A stretch of 64,000 bases of DNA from Pricia mediterranea. GTDB taxonomy: Bacteria > Bacteroidota > Bacteroidia > Flavobacteriales > Flavobacteriaceae. This document shows, in pieces, positions 1 through 8,812 of the stretch (its first letter is position 1; every line of letters starts with the position of its first letter). The translations under genes and the position numbers were made by a program. The stretch covers positions 558,001 to 622,000 of the forward strand of contig NZ_JAVTTP010000001.1 in NCBI RefSeq assembly GCF_032248455.1, given 5' to 3'. The notes under the pieces were generated by a model. It did no database searches. It was not told the origin of the DNA and saw only the letters and a list, made by a program, of their open reading frames with translations.

Positions 1-276
1 CTCCTTCGAAAACTGGTCCGGATCCATTTCCAAATGCTCAATCAAGCTTTTGTAGTTCTCAAAGTGACGGAGAAAAATTTGGGAAATATTCCGGTGCCGT
101 CCCGCGAACTCCCGCAAAGTACGCTCAAGCTCGTTATTTACCGTAGCCTCGTCAAGGTCCAGTACCCGACGGATCAACTGCGAGGTACGCTTGTCGCCGT
201 TGCTGAAGAAGCGGGCAACAACCCGACTGGAATCTGGAAAAAACTGAGTATTTCTTCTTTGAATGGGTACGTACAT
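1..276 (-). CDS. GH130 family glycoside phosphorylase, N-terminal fragment
   Basis: The first 92 residues of a minus-strand protein that continues off the left edge; ATG at 276. It opens with MYVPIQRRNTQFFPDSSRVV, then ARFF, RRVLDL and GRHRNISQIFLRHF. This matches the conserved N-terminal region of Bacteroidota GH130 proteins (PDPSRVIARFF...RHRNI..IF.RHF), which is recognised family knowledge. GH130 enzymes phosphorolyse or hydrolyse beta-mannosides such as mannosyl-glucose or mannosyl-GlcNAc; the substrate cannot be inferred because the catalytic part is outside the window. The helical N-terminal extension is typical of the longer GH130 subgroup. It lies 115 bp downstream of the FUSC gene on the same strand. 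The family call is fairly secure, the exact activity is unknown. Confidence 0.8.
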   Translation of the reverse strand, partial: MYVPIQRRNTQFFPDSSRVVARFFSNGDKRTSQLIRRVLDLDEATVNNELERTLREFAGRHRNISQIFLRHFENYKSLIEHLEMDPDQFSKE

Positions 277-391
277 TATCTATCTGGTGTCGTTGATTTT
301 TAGTCTTTGGTTCGGTGCAGTACTACGGGGCAGCAGTGCTACTGGGCAAATGTACTACTATTTCATTTTTGTAACGAAAGAGAGCTACAAG

Positions 392-2569
392 TTATTGTCT
401 TGTCAACTCCTCCGCCAAGCGCATCATCTTCTCGCTCATCGAAAACAACCAATGCATCTGCTCTGCAATCAAATGGGCCTCTTGGTGGTTGCGTTCGGTG
501 GCATAAACGGCTGCGGAATATCCCGAAACCAATCCCTTCTCGGGAATTTCATTCAATCCGGTCGAAGTTCGATTTCCCAATATCTGAAGCACCTGGGCCA
601 GATTGGCGTCGATTTTTCCTGCGCTTTCCCGAAAGGTTTGCGAGGCTTCCGTGGTATTGTGATTTTGGATGTAGGTGCTCAGGGAAGACAGTGACGCTAA
701 AAAGGTGTGGTTCAGCACGACCAGCTCGTAGATTTTATCGAGGTTCTTCTGTTTTGAGCGGGGCTCCTGGGCCATACGCTGAAAAGCCGAACTCAGGTTC
801 GAGGTCTCAAGGAACGCTTCCTTGCGGGAGATCTTAAATTCCGTAGAGGCCTCCCCCTTCCGTTGGTAAAACTTTGAGATGCAGTTGAAGAAAGCCTTAT
901 TGGCCTTGACACTGCTCTTAATATCTTCCCCAATTTCCAAAAAGCTCCAGGCGGGCCATAAAAAAAGTAGCGCTACGTAAGACAGTGCGGCCCCTATCAG
1001 CGTGTCCAGCACCCTGAACTGGATCACGGTCAACACATCGGGACGCATGATGGCGTAGATAAAGATAATGCCCAAGGTAATGAACGTCGCCGCCGCCTTA
1101 TAGTTGCGCTGTACCATTGAAAAAGCGATGACCATCGAAAGAATGCCCAAACCTCCGTATAAATAAGGGTCATGAATCAAAAATACCAATCCCGAAGCGA
1201 TGGCCCCGCCGATCAGCGTACCGATAATCCGGTCTTTGGTCCGGGATTTGGTAAGGCCGTAGCTAGGTCGCATGATGACGATGATGGTCAAGAGAATCCA
1301 ATATGGGTTCTGAAAATCAAAAAACACCCCTATGCCGTATCCGATCATTACGGTGACCGCCAACCGCAGCGCATGCTTGAAAATATTGGACTCGAAACTC
1401 AGGTTTCGCAGCAGCAATTTGGGATGATACTCTTGGGAAGTGACAAAGCGTCTTAGATCATCTTCCTTGATGATGTCTTCCTTCCGCAGAACTGAATTTC
1501 CTAACAACCACTTTATCCGTTTTAATTTTTCAAATTGTTTTTCTTGGTATTCATACAGGTTTTGTAAAATGAGATGGTCTTCAACATCATTCGGCTTGAC
1601 ATCTTCAGTGAAGGTCACGATCTGGCGGCCTACGCTTTCAAAACGTTTCGCAAGCTTTTTATGGGATGGATATTTACGGGTATTTTGACCTGCTTCCCCG
1701 ATGATGCGCAGCTGCCGTGCAATTTCGAAAATCAGGTCTTGAAAACCTTTGACGTATCCGGGATGCTTTTCTAGCAGAGCGTCCATTTTATCGTAGTGAA
1801 CCGGGTTCGCCATGGCCGTTTCAAGGATTTCTACCAATTGTACGAAAACCAATAACCGCTTCCCGGTATAATACGACCGGCCGGAACGCTGCCTTGATTG
1901 GAGGAAAATCTCCCGAAGGGTAGCATGATTTTCGGTCAGGTCGCTCTGTAGTCGCAAGAGTCGGGACTGTAGTGCCTCACGATCGCCTTCGGGACCGACC
2001 AGTTCGCCCCGGGTCTGTAAAAACTCTGAAGTGAGCCGAAAAGTTTCCGACAATATCTCCTCGGTCGGTGCCTTCGGGTCGAGCCGGTACCAAAGCGTTG
2101 ACAGCAACAAATACCAAAGCCCCCCTACCCCGATCAAAAGGGCATACTGATATATTTCAAGCGTTTCTACCGTATGGGCAAAGCTCAGTACCAAGGCCAA
2201 TAGACCGGAAAAACTGATTAACGAAGCCCGAAAACCATAGACGGCGATAAAGGAAATGGCAAAAACCAGTACCCCCAGTACGGGAATCAGAAATAACGTC
2301 TGAAAATGCAGGTATCCCCCGATAAAAGTGACTACCGTGGCCAACAGGGCGGATAACAAGATGCCATATTTCTTGTGTCGATAACTGCCACTGGTATCAC
2401 TGGGAGAACTCCAAAATGCTCCGAAACAAAGGGCCAACCCAATTTCAAAATACCCTGACCAAATACCGAGAACTACCGGTATGGTTGCAGAAACACCGAT
2501 CAGCACTGCTTTTGAAAAGCTTGTGCTTTTTAAGAACAGTAACAGCTCTTTCCTTTTTTCAGGAAGCAT
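392..2569 (-). CDS. FUSC family (YccS/YhfK-like) inner-membrane protein
   Basis: About 725 residues. An N-terminal block of hydrophobic helices (roughly 15-170, containing SSPSDTSGSYRHKKYG) is followed by a soluble helical region (about 180-390), a second membrane block with PYWILLTIIVIMRPSYG and TKSRTKDRIIGT, and a C-terminal cytoplasmic helical region. This duplicated membrane/cytoplasmic layout is that of the FUSC/aromatic-acid-exporter superfamily; E. coli YccS and YhfK are the nearest well-known members. The function is a presumed efflux or envelope role with no known substrate. ATG at 2569 (MLPEKRKELL) is preferred; a TTG six codons upstream would add MNRKAD. It follows the glutamate-synthase-like gene on the same strand after 277 bp and is probably transcribed separately. 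Confidence 0.85.
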   Translation of the reverse strand: MLPEKRKELLLFLKSTSFSKAVLIGVSATIPVVLGIWSGYFEIGLALCFGAFWSSPSDTSGSYRHKKYGILLSALLATVVTFIGGYLHFQTLFLIPVLGVLVFAISFIAVYGFRASLISFSGLLALVLSFAHTVETLEIYQYALLIGVGGLWYLLLSTLWYRLDPKAPTEEILSETFRLTSEFLQTRGELVGPEGDREALQSRLLRLQSDLTENHATLREIFLQSRQRSGRSYYTGKRLLVFVQLVEILETAMANPVHYDKMDALLEKHPGYVKGFQDLIFEIARQLRIIGEAGQNTRKYPSHKKLAKRFESVGRQIVTFTEDVKPNDVEDHLILQNLYEYQEKQFEKLKRIKWLLGNSVLRKEDIIKEDDLRRFVTSQEYHPKLLLRNLSFESNIFKHALRLAVTVMIGYGIGVFFDFQNPYWILLTIIVIMRPSYGLTKSRTKDRIIGTLIGGAIASGLVFLIHDPYLYGGLGILSMVIAFSMVQRNYKAAATFITLGIIFIYAIMRPDVLTVIQFRVLDTLIGAALSYVALLFLWPAWSFLEIGEDIKSSVKANKAFFNCISKFYQRKGEASTEFKISRKEAFLETSNLSSAFQRMAQEPRSKQKNLDKIYELVVLNHTFLASLSSLSTYIQNHNTTEASQTFRESAGKIDANLAQVLQILGNRTSTGLNEIPEKGLVSGYSAAVYATERNHQEAHLIAEQMHWLFSMSEKMMRLAEELTRQ

Positions 2570-2587
2570 GTCGGCCTTTCGATTCAA

Positions 2588-2846
2588 AATGATGCTTTAT
2601 ACAGTTAGTGCCCATCCGACAAATTACCCATCCCCGAATAAGACATTAAGCAGTAGAACCTAGGTTTCGAGCCGGCTATACCTAAAGATCATCGGAAACT
2701 ACACTGGGATGACAATCCGCCCAGCAACCATGGCTTAGGGCCTACCTTTCAACATCCCATCTACCACCCGCAGTTGATACTCACTCTGGCCCCTATTTAA
2801 GATATTTTAAATATGGGAAATGCGACTGCACGCGGCCGGCTCTTCC
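2588..2846. other. Intergenic spacer, no gene seen
   Basis: The 259-bp gap between the FUSC gene and the glutamate-synthase-like gene. No convincing reading frame is seen on either strand. An AT-rich stretch near 2798-2816 could hold promoter elements, but no TAnnTTTG match oriented toward FUSC was identified. Confidence 0.4.
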
Positions 2847-4436
2847 CTATTTCATGATCCGGGTCAGCTGGTAATAGCGTTTGTAATGTTCGGGGATAGT
2901 ATCGATCTCCAACAAGGACCCTTCCTCCATATACGGATAGATCTCGTCATAGGTCTGCACATTGTACATGCCCACCCGTTTGCTAATATGCCCCCTTGTC
3001 AGTTCGCTTGGGTTATCGAGGCCCGCTGCAGCAACCAATTCCAGAAGACTGTGGATGGTGGCTTCGTGATATTTCTTGATTCGCGGGGCCTTCTCATCGA
3101 CCACCAGCCCCCTGACCAGCGACCTGTTCTGGGTAGCGACCCCGGTCGGGCAAGTGTTCAGATTACATTGAAGGGCCTGGATGCATCCTACCGCCAACAT
3201 CATGGCCCTCGCGCTGTTACAGCCATCGGCCCCCAGGGCGATGGCACGGGCAATATGGAAGCCAGAAATGATTTTGCCCGCCACGATGACCTTGACCTGG
3301 TCGCGTAGGCCGAAGCCCACCAAGCTATCGTGCACGAAAATGAGTCCTTCGCGCAAGGGCATGCCCATGGTATTCGAGAATTCCACGGGAGAGGCCCCCG
3401 TACCCCCTTCCCCACCATCCACGGTAATAAAATCGGGGGTAATGCCGGTGTGGATCATCGCTTCACAAAAATCCATGAATTCCTGTTTTCTGCCGATACA
3501 AAGCTTGAAGCCGATTGGTTTTCCATCCGAAAGGTCGCGCAGTTTTTTAATGAAATGCATAAACTGGATCGGATCGGCAAAAGCGGAATGGGATGGGGGC
3601 GAGTGCACCGCTATACCCGGTTTGATATGTCGTACCTTGGCAATTTCCTCGGTGTTTTTGATTGCGGGCAGAATACCGCCATGGCCCGGCTTGGCACCCT
3701 GCGACAATTTGATTTCGATCATCTTTACCTCGGGCCGGATAGCATTCTCGCGAAAGGTCTTTTCGTTGAAAGTGCCATCATCGTTGCGACACCCAAAGTA
3801 GCCCGTACCGATTTGCCAAATCAGGTCCCCCCCATTTCGAAGGTGGTATCCACTGATGCCCCCCTCGCCGGTATTGTGCGCAAAGTTACCCATTTTGGCA
3901 CCCTTGTTCATCGCTAAAATGGCGTGGTCGCTCAACGAGCCAAAACTCATTGCGGAAATGTTCAGCAAGCTCGAGGAGTAAGGCTGTTTGCAATCTTTTC
4001 CCCCGATCAACAATCGAGGGAACTCCCCGATCTCCTTAGGGTTATTTTTGGCATACATGGAGTGTTCCATCCACTCATAGCCGGAATGGTACAGATCCAT
4101 CTGCGTACCGAAGGGCTCGGTATCGGTGGCGCCCTTCGCCCTACGATAGACCAAGGATCTAAGAATACGGTTCAACGGTCTGCCCTCTGTATCGGTTTCG
4201 ACGAAATATTGTTGTATCTCGGGCCGGATGGATTCCAGCATATATCTGAACCGACCGACCAGAGGAAAATTACGCCGAATGGTATGCTTCTTTTGAAAGA
4301 TATCGATAAAGCCAAGCATAATCAAGGGACCCACTATAAAAAATAGCCATAAAATAGGCGCCCAAACCAAGGCTATGGCCACAATGATAATGACCGAACC
4401 GATTGAGGTGAGAATGAAAAGTTCACGGACTTTCAT
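2847..4436 (-). CDS. FMN-binding glutamate synthase family protein
   Basis: A protein of 529 residues with two N-terminal membrane helices (about 8-50), then a domain matching the FMN/3Fe-4S synthase core of GltB. Visible motifs: GNFAHNTGEGG, SQGAKPGHGG, VDGGEGGTGASP (flavin-binding region), and CNLNTCPTGVATQ, which carries the cysteines that bind a 3Fe-4S cluster in GltB. It lacks the amidotransferase domain, so it is one of the stand-alone membrane-anchored GltB-like proteins whose substrate is unproven. The ATG at 4436 is chosen because an exact -7 element sits at 4458-4465; the upstream in-frame TTG at 4460 would lie inside the promoter. Probably a single-gene unit. Confidence 0.87.
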   Translation of the reverse strand: MKVRELFILTSIGSVIIIVAIALVWAPILWLFFIVGPLIMLGFIDIFQKKHTIRRNFPLVGRFRYMLESIRPEIQQYFVETDTEGRPLNRILRSLVYRRAKGATDTEPFGTQMDLYHSGYEWMEHSMYAKNNPKEIGEFPRLLIGGKDCKQPYSSSLLNISAMSFGSLSDHAILAMNKGAKMGNFAHNTGEGGISGYHLRNGGDLIWQIGTGYFGCRNDDGTFNEKTFRENAIRPEVKMIEIKLSQGAKPGHGGILPAIKNTEEIAKVRHIKPGIAVHSPPSHSAFADPIQFMHFIKKLRDLSDGKPIGFKLCIGRKQEFMDFCEAMIHTGITPDFITVDGGEGGTGASPVEFSNTMGMPLREGLIFVHDSLVGFGLRDQVKVIVAGKIISGFHIARAIALGADGCNSARAMMLAVGCIQALQCNLNTCPTGVATQNRSLVRGLVVDEKAPRIKKYHEATIHSLLELVAAAGLDNPSELTRGHISKRVGMYNVQTYDEIYPYMEEGSLLEIDTIPEHYKRYYQLTRIMK

Positions 4437-4457
4437 GAGGTTTGTTTTTGGATGCGA

Positions 4458-4489
4458 CAAAGGTAATAATAGGTTCTATATTTTACCAA
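4458..4489 (-). promoter_or_regulatory. Predicted sigma-A promoter of the glutamate-synthase-like gene
   Basis: On the minus strand TTG (4489-4487), 21 bp, then TACCTTTG (4465-4458), an exact match to the Bacteroidota pattern TTG-N19-21-TAnnTTTG. The predicted transcription start lies about 15 nt before ATG 4436. Confidence 0.6.
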
Positions 4490-4619
4490 CATCCCAAAAA
4501 TTTAATGGAATTCCGAGAATCTTTTATCGAAGTCGGATTTTTTACTAAGGTTTGGATAAGAACACCCTCTAAAACCTTACTTTTCTTTGAATTTGTTGCG
4601 AAACTTGAGATGGCAAGCC

Positions 4620-5330
4620 TTATTTCTTGCCCCTTTTATCCCACCAAATGTAGATGACAAAAATTAAAAGACTGATCAAAGACCCCCAAAGCAGACCTGT
4701 TTTTAGCCTATCGATATTTTTTCCCAATATCGCGATAAACACGGTAAGTGGCGCAATCCCCACCAAGGTAGCTCCCATGAACTTCCAATAGCCCATACGC
4801 AACAGGCCGCCCACAAAACTAATGGCATCATTGGAAAGAAAGGGATTGAGTCGGGTAACTATTACGGCCCAAAAACCGTAATCATCAATAAAATCTTCCA
4901 CTTTTTGTTCCGTTTTTTCACCCAGGATGCGGGTGACGAAGGTTTCCCCCAAATAGCGTCCGATAACATAACCTACCGACGAAGCCGCGAAGACTGCTGC
5001 GAAAATGATAAGGCTTCCCCAGACCGGCCCGTAAGCCAGTACGGATACAACCATTAACAAAATCGTAGGAATCACCAACAGAAACATTTGTACGATCATC
5101 GTCAGAATCAAAAGAAGGGGACCGAACCCTCCGAAACCACTAACCCATGATGTTATGCGTTGCTTATCATCACTGGTCAAGACCGACCAGGCCTCATCGA
5201 AAAAATCGCCCACTTGCGGAATAAAAAAATAGGCGGCAACAAGGCCACCTACCAGGCCAAGGGAAAGGTACAGTGGCAACCGGCTCTTATCTGGCGAATC
5301 CTGCTTTTTTGAATTGTCTCCCACTCCCAT
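4620..5330 (-). CDS. TVP38/TMEM64 family (DedA superfamily) membrane protein
   Basis: A protein of 236 residues with six or so hydrophobic helices. The VTT/SNARE-associated domain is recognisable from the re-entrant segments AASSVGYVIGRYLGE and TRLNPFLSNDAISFVGGLL, followed by GYWKFMGATLVG. DedA-superfamily proteins act in the cytoplasmic membrane, and several are lipid-carrier flippases or scramblases; the substrate here is not predictable. The start codon overlaps the stop codon of the upstream SdiA-regulated gene by one base (TAATG at 5332-5328), so the two are translationally coupled. The C-terminus is basic (WWDKRGKK), consistent with a cytoplasmic end. Confidence 0.87.
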   Translation of the reverse strand: MGVGDNSKKQDSPDKSRLPLYLSLGLVGGLVAAYFFIPQVGDFFDEAWSVLTSDDKQRITSWVSGFGGFGPLLLILTMIVQMFLLVIPTILLMVVSVLAYGPVWGSLIIFAAVFAASSVGYVIGRYLGETFVTRILGEKTEQKVEDFIDDYGFWAVIVTRLNPFLSNDAISFVGGLLRMGYWKFMGATLVGIAPLTVFIAILGKNIDRLKTGLLWGSLISLLIFVIYIWWDKRGKK

Positions 5331-6190
5331 TAGTTTTCGGTCAACTTCATTTCACTGATGCTCGCGTTGTTGCCATTTTTGCCTTCGCTCGAGATAAAGA
5401 GCCTGCCGTCGGGACTAAAGGTGATGCCTTCGGGCTGGGGAAAGAGACGGTTGTCCAAGACGTGGGCACTCTTCAAGCTTCCATCCGAATTCATTATGAG
5501 CAGTTTTGGCTTGGTGCCTTCGATTAAATACATAAGTCCGTTAACGGGATTGATTGCCATATCAGAAGGACGAAAAGTCTTGTGAAGCTTATTTTGCCGA
5601 AATCGTTTTAGAACCTTATCCGTCATCTCGATCTTAAATACAAATCCAGACTGCATTTTTTTTGTATTCAACGAAAAGGCATAGATTCCCTTGTAATTTT
5701 CCGAGTTTTGATCGTAAGCCTTGGGTGCTAACAGCAAGCGATTGCCGTCGGGGTCAAATTCCAAGGTTTCCACGTCTTGTTCGGCCGTGAAAAAGGTCTC
5801 GTAGGTTTTGACCGTCCTGCCTGAACTCCTAAACTCGGCCACCTCGTAGAGTAGTCCGTCGCTACGCAGAACATACGCATCCGTATTGGCAACGGCAATA
5901 CCCTCGTAATCCCCCGATCCGGCAAATTCTATTATTTCCTCAACACCTTTGTCCTTTAGGTTATAGATAAAAATCAGGCCATTTTCATCTTGAACGGCGG
6001 CCACCCTATCCTCATCCAACCAGTCAATCCCGGATATTTCACGTAGCTGGGTAGGAAGTTCCCACCGCTGGGAGACGGTATAGTGAATGTCACCACGTTT
6101 TCTCTGCGGCGCCTTCTCCGTGAAAGCGATTGCGATTATCAAAATGCCGAGGGCTAGGCCCAGCAGTGTCCATAGCTTTGTTCTGTTCAT
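5330..6190 (-). CDS. SdiA-regulated domain (YjiK-like) membrane-anchored beta-propeller
   Basis: A protein of 286 residues. One N-terminal membrane anchor (LLGLALGILIIAIAF, about 9-23) is followed by a six-bladed-propeller type domain with REISGIDWLDEDRVAAVQDE, GSGDYEGIAV, RPSDMAINP and FPQPEGITFSPDG. The order of the REISG, DYEG, PSD and QPEG motifs is that of the SdiA-regulated/YjiK family (PF06977-type), presumed extracytoplasmic with unknown ligand. It is translationally coupled to the TVP38-family gene downstream through a 1-nt stop/start overlap, suggesting that the two products work together at the membrane. The family call is good, the function is unknown. Confidence 0.82.
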   Translation of the reverse strand: MNRTKLWTLLGLALGILIIAIAFTEKAPQRKRGDIHYTVSQRWELPTQLREISGIDWLDEDRVAAVQDENGLIFIYNLKDKGVEEIIEFAGSGDYEGIAVANTDAYVLRSDGLLYEVAEFRSSGRTVKTYETFFTAEQDVETLEFDPDGNRLLLAPKAYDQNSENYKGIYAFSLNTKKMQSGFVFKIEMTDKVLKRFRQNKLHKTFRPSDMAINPVNGLMYLIEGTKPKLLIMNSDGSLKSAHVLDNRLFPQPEGITFSPDGRLFISSEGKNGNNASISEMKLTEN

Positions 6191-6556
6191 AATCAGAATT
6201 AGGTTTTAAGGAAAACCGAAAGTGAAAAATAGTCATTTTTGCTCTAATCGTCAAAGCTCAGACAGCGCTCAAAACGCCCCAAGAGCAACCATCAACGACG
6301 CAACGACGTATCGATACATAAAGCGGCGAACCGTTAAACTAGCCTTGAACCTATAAAAACTGAAAATTTCGGCCCTGAAGACCATAAAAGGATACTGGCC
6401 GTTCAGTCGAAACCCAATACCGAGGGCTCCACATCGCCCGAAACAACGAAAACAAGTAGTAGAATATTGGCATCGGCTTGAAGCTCGACCTGCATCACAG
6501 CGCAAACCTATACCATGAATCTGTAAGGAATCTGGAACGGAAACAGTAATCGCGGT
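6191..6556. other. 366-bp intergenic region, no gene seen
   Basis: Lies between the start of the SdiA-regulated gene and the end of the histidine kinase gene, both on the minus strand. The short open frames on either strand do not resemble a protein. It must hold the promoter for the SdiA-regulated/TVP38 pair, but no exact TAnnTTTG box was found. Confidence 0.4.
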
Positions 6557-7831
6557 TTACGCTTTAGGAAACACCAGCTCGAAGACGTGCCGCCGATCGG
6601 AATATTTGTATTGCAATTGCACTCCGTAACGGTCTGCAATGGCCTTGGAGATGGAAAGACCAAGACCGGTAGACCGGTGGTCGGTCGAAGTTTTATGGAA
6701 CCGGGTAAAAAGCAGTCCGCTGTCCAGTTCGCTTCCCACAGCATAATTACTGACTATGATCCGGTCGAATGCGATGACTACCTCCACCGGGCTGTCCCCC
6801 GTTCCGTGCACGATGGCGTTCTTGATCAGATTGGTCAGCAGCACAGAGGCCAAATCGGGGTTCATTCGAAACTGCAAGCCGGACATCGGTCGCAGGTTCA
6901 GTTCAATGTTGCGGTGCGCGGCAAAATCCGAGAAATCCGCAACGATCCGTTCCGCGAGGCCGTTCAAATCGATGGATTCTCGATCGATATGCTGGCGGTT
7001 ATCTATCTTTGAGAGTAGCAGCAGGGAACGGTTCAAACGGGTCAAGCGTCCGAGGGTTTCAAGTACTTCCGCCATTTCCTGGGATTGTTCCTGGTTCAAT
7101 TCCCCTTTTTCGAGCAATAGTTCAAGTTTGTTGATGCCTACGGCCAAAGGAGTCTGCAACTCGTGCGCGGCATTTTCTATAAACTGCTTTTGGGCCTTAT
7201 AAGTCTGCCGCGATGTTTCCGTCAAACGTTCCACACTCTTGTTCAGCAGGGCGAATTCGACGATTGAGGTCGGTTCGGGGGTTATGGGGCCGTCCCTTTC
7301 AATTCGGAAATCCCTCAATTTTTCGATAAGGGCGTAAAAAGGGCTCCACACTCTTTTCAGCACCAGATTGTTAAGCACAACTATACTGATGACCAGCAGC
7401 AGGTATAAACCGATAAGATAGTAGATAAGATTTTCGATCTGGTCGTCTTCCTCGACCATTGAGGTCATCAATTTGATTTTATAGTAGGCCCCGTCTTGCT
7501 CGAAAACGCTCTCCAGAATCCTTACGGGTTCGTAATCGTTTTCGTTCTGCATATAAACCAACGTATCAAGGTACCTGTCCTTAAATTGGCCATGACTTTT
7601 AGAGCTTGTTTTTTGAATGGTAAAACTCCCTATCCCAAAATTTTTCGTCTCTAAAAGGGAGGAATCCTTTCTTGCCTCCTGGATGATCAGCATCTTTTGA
7701 TTTTCCAGACCGTCATCCAAACTGTCGTAAACCTCATCGAGCATCGCGAAATAAAAAATGATGGCCCATACGGAAATCAAGAGCACCGACAACAGGGCGA
7801 AATAGGTCGTGGTGTAGTTTAGAAGTTTCAT
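6557..7831 (-). CDS. OmpR-system sensor histidine kinase
   Basis: A protein of 424 residues. A membrane helix at about 8-30, an extracytoplasmic sensor region of about 100 residues, and a second helix at about 136-157 precede the dimerisation domain, whose H-box AAHELQTPLA has the phospho-accepting His at residue 223. The ATPase part shows NLIKNAIVHG (N box) and STGLGLSISKAIADRYG (G box). A PF00672-type HAMP segment is not obvious. It is encoded 10 bp after the response regulator and clearly co-transcribed with it. The signal is unknown. It is the usual size for a class I kinase, with all catalytic motifs intact. Confidence 0.93.
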   Translation of the reverse strand: MKLLNYTTTYFALLSVLLISVWAIIFYFAMLDEVYDSLDDGLENQKMLIIQEARKDSSLLETKNFGIGSFTIQKTSSKSHGQFKDRYLDTLVYMQNENDYEPVRILESVFEQDGAYYKIKLMTSMVEEDDQIENLIYYLIGLYLLLVISIVVLNNLVLKRVWSPFYALIEKLRDFRIERDGPITPEPTSIVEFALLNKSVERLTETSRQTYKAQKQFIENAAHELQTPLAVGINKLELLLEKGELNQEQSQEMAEVLETLGRLTRLNRSLLLLSKIDNRQHIDRESIDLNGLAERIVADFSDFAAHRNIELNLRPMSGLQFRMNPDLASVLLTNLIKNAIVHGTGDSPVEVVIAFDRIIVSNYAVGSELDSGLLFTRFHKTSTDHRSTGLGLSISKAIADRYGVQLQYKYSDRRHVFELVFPKA

Positions 7832-7841
7832 GGTAAGGGAT

Positions 7842-8519
7842 TTAGGCTACCGACAGCTTGTATCCGACTCCGTAGACCGCTTCGATTTGGACGGTCGCTC
7901 CCGCCTCGGTCAGCTTTTTGCGCAGGTTCTTTATTTGGGAATAAATAAAGTCAAAGCTATCGGCCTGGTCGATATGGTCGCCCCATACGTGTTCCGCCAG
8001 GGCGGCCTTGGTGACCAAACGTAATTTGTTAGCGATCAAATAGGTCAGCACGTCGAATTCCTTGCGGTTCAAGGCCACCCCATCGTTCCCGATTTCGAGG
8101 CTGCGTCCCTCAGCATCGATGCGTAGGTTTCCGATCTCGATCAAACTGCTTCCTTCAAAACTCCGTCGGCGTACAACCGCCCTTACCCGGGCGCGGAGCT
8201 CGGCCATGTGGAAGGGTTTTGACAGGTAGTCGTCCGCCCCAAGGTCAAGACCTTTAATGCGGTCATCCAAAGAATCCTTTGCCGATACGATAATGACCCC
8301 ATCGGCCTTTTCCATTTGTTTCAATTGCTGCAAGAGTTCGAGTCCGTTGCCGTCCGGCAGGCCAATATCCAAAAGGATGCAATCGTAATCGTAGGCCCCG
8401 ATCTTATCGTTGGCCGTTCTAAAATCTGGTGCCGTCTCTACCACATATTGTTCCCGCTCCAAGGTCTGCCGCATCGTATCCCTCATCTGCGGCTCGTCTT
8501 CAATAATCAGGATTTTCAT
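7842..8519 (-). CDS. OmpR/PhoB family response regulator
   Basis: A protein of 225 residues. The receiver domain has the acidic pocket EDE at 7-9, the phospho-accepting Asp 51 (LLDIGLPDG) and the conserved Lys 101 (SKPF). A C-terminal winged helix (about 130-225) contains LNRKEFDVLTYL and an EHVWGD-type turn, as in OmpR/PhoB proteins. ATG 8519 (MKILIIEDE) is the natural start; an in-frame extension upstream has no family support. It heads a two-gene operon with the kinase. The divergent intergenic region upstream carries three TTCAC boxes at 21-bp spacing, an arrangement expected for an OmpR-type target, so this regulator may control the acidic repeat protein gene at 8813. Confidence 0.93.
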   Translation of the reverse strand: MKILIIEDEPQMRDTMRQTLEREQYVVETAPDFRTANDKIGAYDYDCILLDIGLPDGNGLELLQQLKQMEKADGVIIVSAKDSLDDRIKGLDLGADDYLSKPFHMAELRARVRAVVRRRSFEGSSLIEIGNLRIDAEGRSLEIGNDGVALNRKEFDVLTYLIANKLRLVTKAALAEHVWGDHIDQADSFDFIYSQIKNLRKKLTEAGATVQIEAVYGVGYKLSVA

Positions 8520-8673
8520 AAGGCCTGGATTTGGAACAACAATATAAAGTAATTCTAGAAAGAAACGGTAATTGTTGCGTATTCCAACCTCTAAACTTGG
8601 CATGCCGTTGACGCCCGGCTTGATTATTAAGACGGTTTGGTCCGATAAAAAGCTCTAATCTTCAACAAGTCGA

Positions 8674-8725
8674 TTCACTTCACCCATCAAAATTGGCGGT
8701 TCACTTGCCGTTTTGGTCGTTTCAC
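8674..8725 (+). promoter_or_regulatory. Three direct TTCAC boxes, 21-bp period (putative response-regulator operator)
   Basis: TTCAC occurs at 8679-8683, 8700-8704 and 8721-8725, exactly 21 bp apart (two helical turns), with an extra overlapping copy at 8674. Two boxes extend to TTCACCCA. They lie 35-80 bp upstream of the -7 element at 8760, the usual position for activation by an OmpR-type regulator, and such a regulator is encoded divergently. The binding assignment is inferred. Confidence 0.5.
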
Positions 8726-8734
8726 CCAGAAAGT

Positions 8735-8767
8735 CCCCTTTCGAGGGGCGTTACGCCCGTATATTTG
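8735..8767 (+). promoter_or_regulatory. Promoter with two overlapping inverted repeats
   Basis: TATATTTG at 8760-8767 is an exact -7 element for the gene at 8813. Just upstream are CCCCT-TTCG-AGGGG (8735-8748) and GGGCG-TTA-CGCCC (8746-8758). They share GGG, so only one can form as a hairpin at a time. No clear TTG -33 element is present, consistent with an activator-dependent promoter. Confidence 0.5.
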
Positions 8768-8812
8768 CCCCAGTAAACGAAAGGAAATAGAATTAAGTGA
8801 AGTATAAATACC

